From the NCBI GenBank assembly GCA_013141455.1, contig JABFQW010000041.1, forward strand, positions 1 to 44,079: a DNA stretch of 44,079 nucleotides. The letters are read 5' to 3'. This document shows, piece by piece, positions 41,166 to 44,079 of the stretch (position 1 is its first letter; each line of letters begins with the position of its first letter). The notes under the pieces are model-generated. The model was given only the letters and a program-made list of their open reading frames with translations, had not been told where the DNA came from and did not search any database. The position numbers were made by a program, and so were the translations under genes. The DNA comes from Bacteroidales bacterium (GTDB taxonomy: Bacteria > Bacteroidota > Bacteroidia > Bacteroidales > F082).

Positions 41166-44079
41166 TTAACGGATCATAACGGCGCTTTGCCGATGATTCG
41201 TATCCGTAAATGTGATCAGATAACAACCCGGACTAAGTGTTGAAACGGGAAGCTGAATCTCGGTCAGACCCGCTGCCACAGCCTGCCTTAAAACCACTCT
41301 GCCACTCAGATCACTTACTAAAACGTTCGCCTGATATCCTGTCAAGGTCCCGGTTCTGATGGTAATCATCTCCTTGGCCGGATTAGGATACAACACCAAA
41401 GCAGGGGTTTTTTCTTCCGGAATTCCAATACATTGATCTACCATGATGAAATTGTTAAGTGAAAAAGTATTTGAAGTTTGGCCGTCAGAAACAGTTAAGG
41501 TTACCCCAAAGTAACCTTCGGTTTCATAAGTAATAGCCGGATTTGGACCTTCGTATTCAGAAGGTGTTCCACCCTCAAAAGTCCAGTGAAAGCTAGTGGG
41601 GTTACCGTTGCAAAATGGTTCAAAATGAACATTTGATCCCTTGCAGATAAAGGTGCTGTCGGCTTTAAAATTAGCCACAAGAGGATTTATAGGGTAACCA
41701 AGAAATTCGAGGTATCGGCGGAGTAGTTCGCGCCGGTCGGAACCTTGAATTGATTGCAGACCACCGTAATAAATGGAGGAGAAAATGGACCGGTAATTGC
41801 CATTATCATAAGCCGCTATAAAGTTCAAAGCGCTGTTTTTATCGACCATCCAGGGTATGGCAGGTTCAATAGGCAATAAGTTGAGAATACCGGTATATGG
41901 CCCGCTGTAGTCGAACTGAAACCCTTCGGCAGGGGTATCAATTATTCCTATAATTGTATCCGGAGGAATATTTAAGGCATCCCATCCAACCTCAATATGC
42001 GTACGATCTTTAAATTGGGATTGTTGCAATAAATATGATGCGCCTTCACTAAAGATATTGCCTCCATTATCCATAAATTGAACCAACAAACTATCTTCAT
42101 GTGGTTTAGGATAGATATTGTAACGAACACCCATGATAAAAAATAAAATATCATATGTCAATATCTCATCATCAATCTCTTCCGATCGGGCATAACTGAT
42201 ATTTAAATCACGTAGATCACTTTCAAGTGAAGTGGTTTGATTGTGATACTTTGAAATGTCACAAATCAAAATGGGCGATTTCCCAATCTCTAATTCAAAT
42301 TCTTTTGTCAGAAGCTGGGTTTCCTGAAGGAAAATATCCAAACGAACACGGATAATTGTCCCGTTCGGGGTGGAAACATTGGGTTGAATGACAGGTGTAA
42401 CCAAAAACATCCCCAATCCTTTGAGTTCTTCCATTTCAAAGACATTCGTACCGGAGATACCCACGAATGGGCTATCCGTTGAAACTTTAACACGGACTGG
42501 CCCTTCAGTTGCATTTCCAAGGTTATATACCTTAAACATAAGTGTGGCTTTCTCACCGGGATCAAGCCTCTTGTTGTTACCGTCCACCACTATAGGTGGC
42601 ATGATGCTAAAAACAGGCACAGTAACCTGAAAATCCTGAAAGTTATGAAAAACAAAATCTTCAAGGGTTCCGGTTGCTTCAACACCAACAATCTGCGGTC
42701 GGGTGACGGTATCGCTGATCTGCAAACTAAATTCATCCTCAATCTGCACACTTTGACCGGGCAAAAGATTTATTCCTTCGGCATCATTTCCGATGATACT
42801 ACAGCTATGGCTTGTCGGTTTCACATTCAGCAAGAGATTGTTGATGGTATCGTTTCCATGGTTAAACACTTCGATCAGAATCGGCACCACTGTTCCTGGC
42901 CGCAATAGGGCCAGCGAATCGGCAAGTCGGATCTTAATTTCAGGACCTGAAGTCAGGGTAATATTTTTCTCCCGATAAAGCCGCTGGGCATCGGTTAGCT
43001 GAATGGTAATTTTATCGGAAAATCCTGTTGTTCCTGCTTCAACAAACAGAAGGCCATCATTGCTCATCGACATGTTTTCGGGCAGGGCAGAAGGAATAAA
43101 TCGGATGATGTCACCCTCAGCAGGAATGCTTAAGTTTTTGCGGCTGTAATACGAACTTTTTGTACTACCATCACCCAGCCCTATTACGGGTGGCAATGCG
43201 ATCTGTGCATCTATCTGTCCATAATGATGCTGAATCCTCCCATCCGGAAATACTGTTGTTGAAAAGTTTATGGTTCCTGAATCTTCAATAGCCGAAATCC
43301 TCCACTGAAATACCAGGCTGTCAGTATAACTTTTGTATGAGATATTATCACCAACATGATGTAAAGCCAGGTCATGGTTCATATACCCTGAAATAACCCT
43401 GATTTGCTTCATATAGTTCTCATCATATAATAAATAGTAATAGGGCATATCCTGCCTGTCGAATAAAATATAGCCATTCACATGCATATACAGGGTATCG
43501 TATTCCTGTCCGAAAAAAGGAAAACTGAATGGGAGTGGCACTGCGGCAAATCCGGCATTATCATCGGTTGGTTCAAGCATGGTACCATCCGAAGTTGAAT
43601 AGTTTGCATGGCTTTCCGTTTCGGTATAAAACGGTTTGAGCGACCAGGAATAAGGTTGAAATCCACCGGAAGCAGAAAATTGAATACTGGTGTCGTTTTG
43701 GGCTGAAAGGACAATGGGTCCGGTGGGCTGAAAATCAACTTGATTAACTGCTGCATTCACCACGACAGAAGCAAACGTTCTGTCGTTGTCAAGCAGGGCC
43801 ATCGGTACATCAGGGCTTTGAAATTCAATAACTTCCTGATTCATATTATTGAGAACCGAAAAGCCCAATAATGATCCGTTTCCTTTATTTTCCGGATCCT
43901 TTTCGTCCACCATCAAAAATATCCGAAAGGGTTCATTGCCTCGAACATGACTAAGCAAAGGTGTAATATCCAATCCCAGTTCGAGTGTTTCACCTGACGA
44001 AATATGGCTGCCATCCATGCAATGATCGCCACCCTGGTAATTAAAAATGGAGAATGATCGTGTAACAGAAGGTAAATAG
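41166..44079 (-). CDS. Paralogue of the giant T9SS cargo, N-terminus beyond the window
   Basis: The frame stays open to the right edge, so the gene is partial; the apparent ATG at 44018 is internal (the reading continues upstream as FNYQGGDHCMDGSHISSGE, matching FNFQGGDFNMTGS in the paralogue). The visible part has about 970 residues. It repeats the domain order after the peptidase: beta-sandwich domains, the Rossmann-like segment (ILICDISKYHNQT ... QFMDNGGNIFSEGAS), PKD domain and T9SS sorting domain. Its peptidase domain, if present, lies outside. The last 170 residues are far closer to the neighbour than the rest: 110 bases are identical (41260-41369 and 36986-37095). The gap between the two genes is about 250 bases with no gene. 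Confidence 0.9.
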   Translation of the reverse strand, partial: YLPSVTRSFSIFNYQGGDHCMDGSHISSGETLELGLDITPLLSHVRGNEPFRIFLMVDEKDPENKGNGSLLGFSVLNNMNQEVIEFQSPDVPMALLDNDRTFASVVVNAAVNQVDFQPTGPIVLSAQNDTSIQFSASGGFQPYSWSLKPFYTETESHANYSTSDGTMLEPTDDNAGFAAVPLPFSFPFFGQEYDTLYMHVNGYILFDRQDMPYYYLLYDENYMKQIRVISGYMNHDLALHHVGDNISYKSYTDSLVFQWRISAIEDSGTINFSTTVFPDGRIQHHYGQIDAQIALPPVIGLGDGSTKSSYYSRKNLSIPAEGDIIRFIPSALPENMSMSNDGLLFVEAGTTGFSDKITIQLTDAQRLYREKNITLTSGPEIKIRLADSLALLRPGTVVPILIEVFNHGNDTINNLLLNVKPTSHSCSIIGNDAEGINLLPGQSVQIEDEFSLQISDTVTRPQIVGVEATGTLEDFVFHNFQDFQVTVPVFSIMPPIVVDGNNKRLDPGEKATLMFKVYNLGNATEGPVRVKVSTDSPFVGISGTNVFEMEELKGLGMFLVTPVIQPNVSTPNGTIIRVRLDIFLQETQLLTKEFELEIGKSPILICDISKYHNQTTSLESDLRDLNISYARSEEIDDEILTYDILFFIMGVRYNIYPKPHEDSLLVQFMDNGGNIFSEGASYLLQQSQFKDRTHIEVGWDALNIPPDTIIGIIDTPAEGFQFDYSGPYTGILNLLPIEPAIPWMVDKNSALNFIAAYDNGNYRSIFSSIYYGGLQSIQGSDRRELLRRYLEFLGYPINPLVANFKADSTFICKGSNVHFEPFCNGNPTSFHWTFEGGTPSEYEGPNPAITYETEGYFGVTLTVSDGQTSNTFSLNNFIMVDQCIGIPEEKTPALVLYPNPAKEMITIRTGTLTGYQANVLVSDLSGRVVLRQAVAAGLTEIQLPVSTLSPGCYLITFTDTNHRQSAVMIR

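Overview
The window looks like chromosomal DNA of a member of the Bacteroidota, probably an uncultured Bacteroidales-like lineage. The evidence is five secreted proteins with type IX secretion (T9SS) type A C-terminal sorting domains, Omp85-type and other outer-membrane barrels, a TAnnTTTG-type promoter element, families such as DUF4395, DUF6629 and bacterial GH3, and the dispersed CTCTGCG/TTTGCGG repeats common in this phylum. No rRNA, tRNA, CRISPR array, integrase or transposase gene was recognised.

Layout. 0-4.1 kb: a type I restriction-modification methyltransferase fused to its specificity subunit, with an apparent single-base frameshift near the left edge, then an orphan 389-residue protein bracketed by two direct copies of a dispersed repeat. 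4.1-10.7 kb: minus-strand housekeeping and accessory genes (DUF4395 membrane protein, DMT exporter, S41 peptidase, NAD(P)-binding protein, a decayed DUF4287 gene, SRPBCC, VOC and AraC proteins), interspersed with small palindromic elements. One element, at 6517-6691, has clear terminal inverted repeats and a perfect 10-bp direct repeat. 10.7-15.2 kb: an accessory island with a gene remnant and its terminator, a 42-bp-period tandem repeat, and two minus-strand gene pairs (small protein plus M48-like metallopeptidase; 84-residue protein plus outer-membrane barrel) separated by stem-loop sequences ending in GTTARC. This is the best candidate here for an undescribed mobile or cassette-like arrangement.

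15.2-28.9 kb: recJ, then mostly cell-envelope genes: two CotH-family secreted proteins, a LysE exporter with a GH3 protein, an Omp85-like barrel, a DUF6629 membrane protein and a repeat-rich T9SS cargo. 28.9-36.8 kb: a 215-bp MITE-like element, an outer-membrane protein, a Crp/Fnr regulator, an SDR, and a GlxA-type regulator divergent from a plus-strand run of small-domain proteins (double SRPBCC, four-helix membrane protein, three VOC/PhnB-like proteins, DoxX, a frameshifted zinc-ribbon/HhH gene, RibD-C/DHFR-like). A strong bidirectional terminator closes this run. 36.9-44.1 kb: two tandem giant T9SS cargo genes. The complete one has a papain-like protease domain; the second runs off the right edge. 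They share a 110-bp identical stretch in their sorting domains.

The genes do not form one pathway. The common threads are type IX secretion and envelope proteins, two regulator-linked SRPBCC/VOC clusters, and many short palindromic or dispersed repeats between genes. Two apparent single-base losses in homopolymers (near 88-91 and 35648-35650) could be real mutations or assembly errors.
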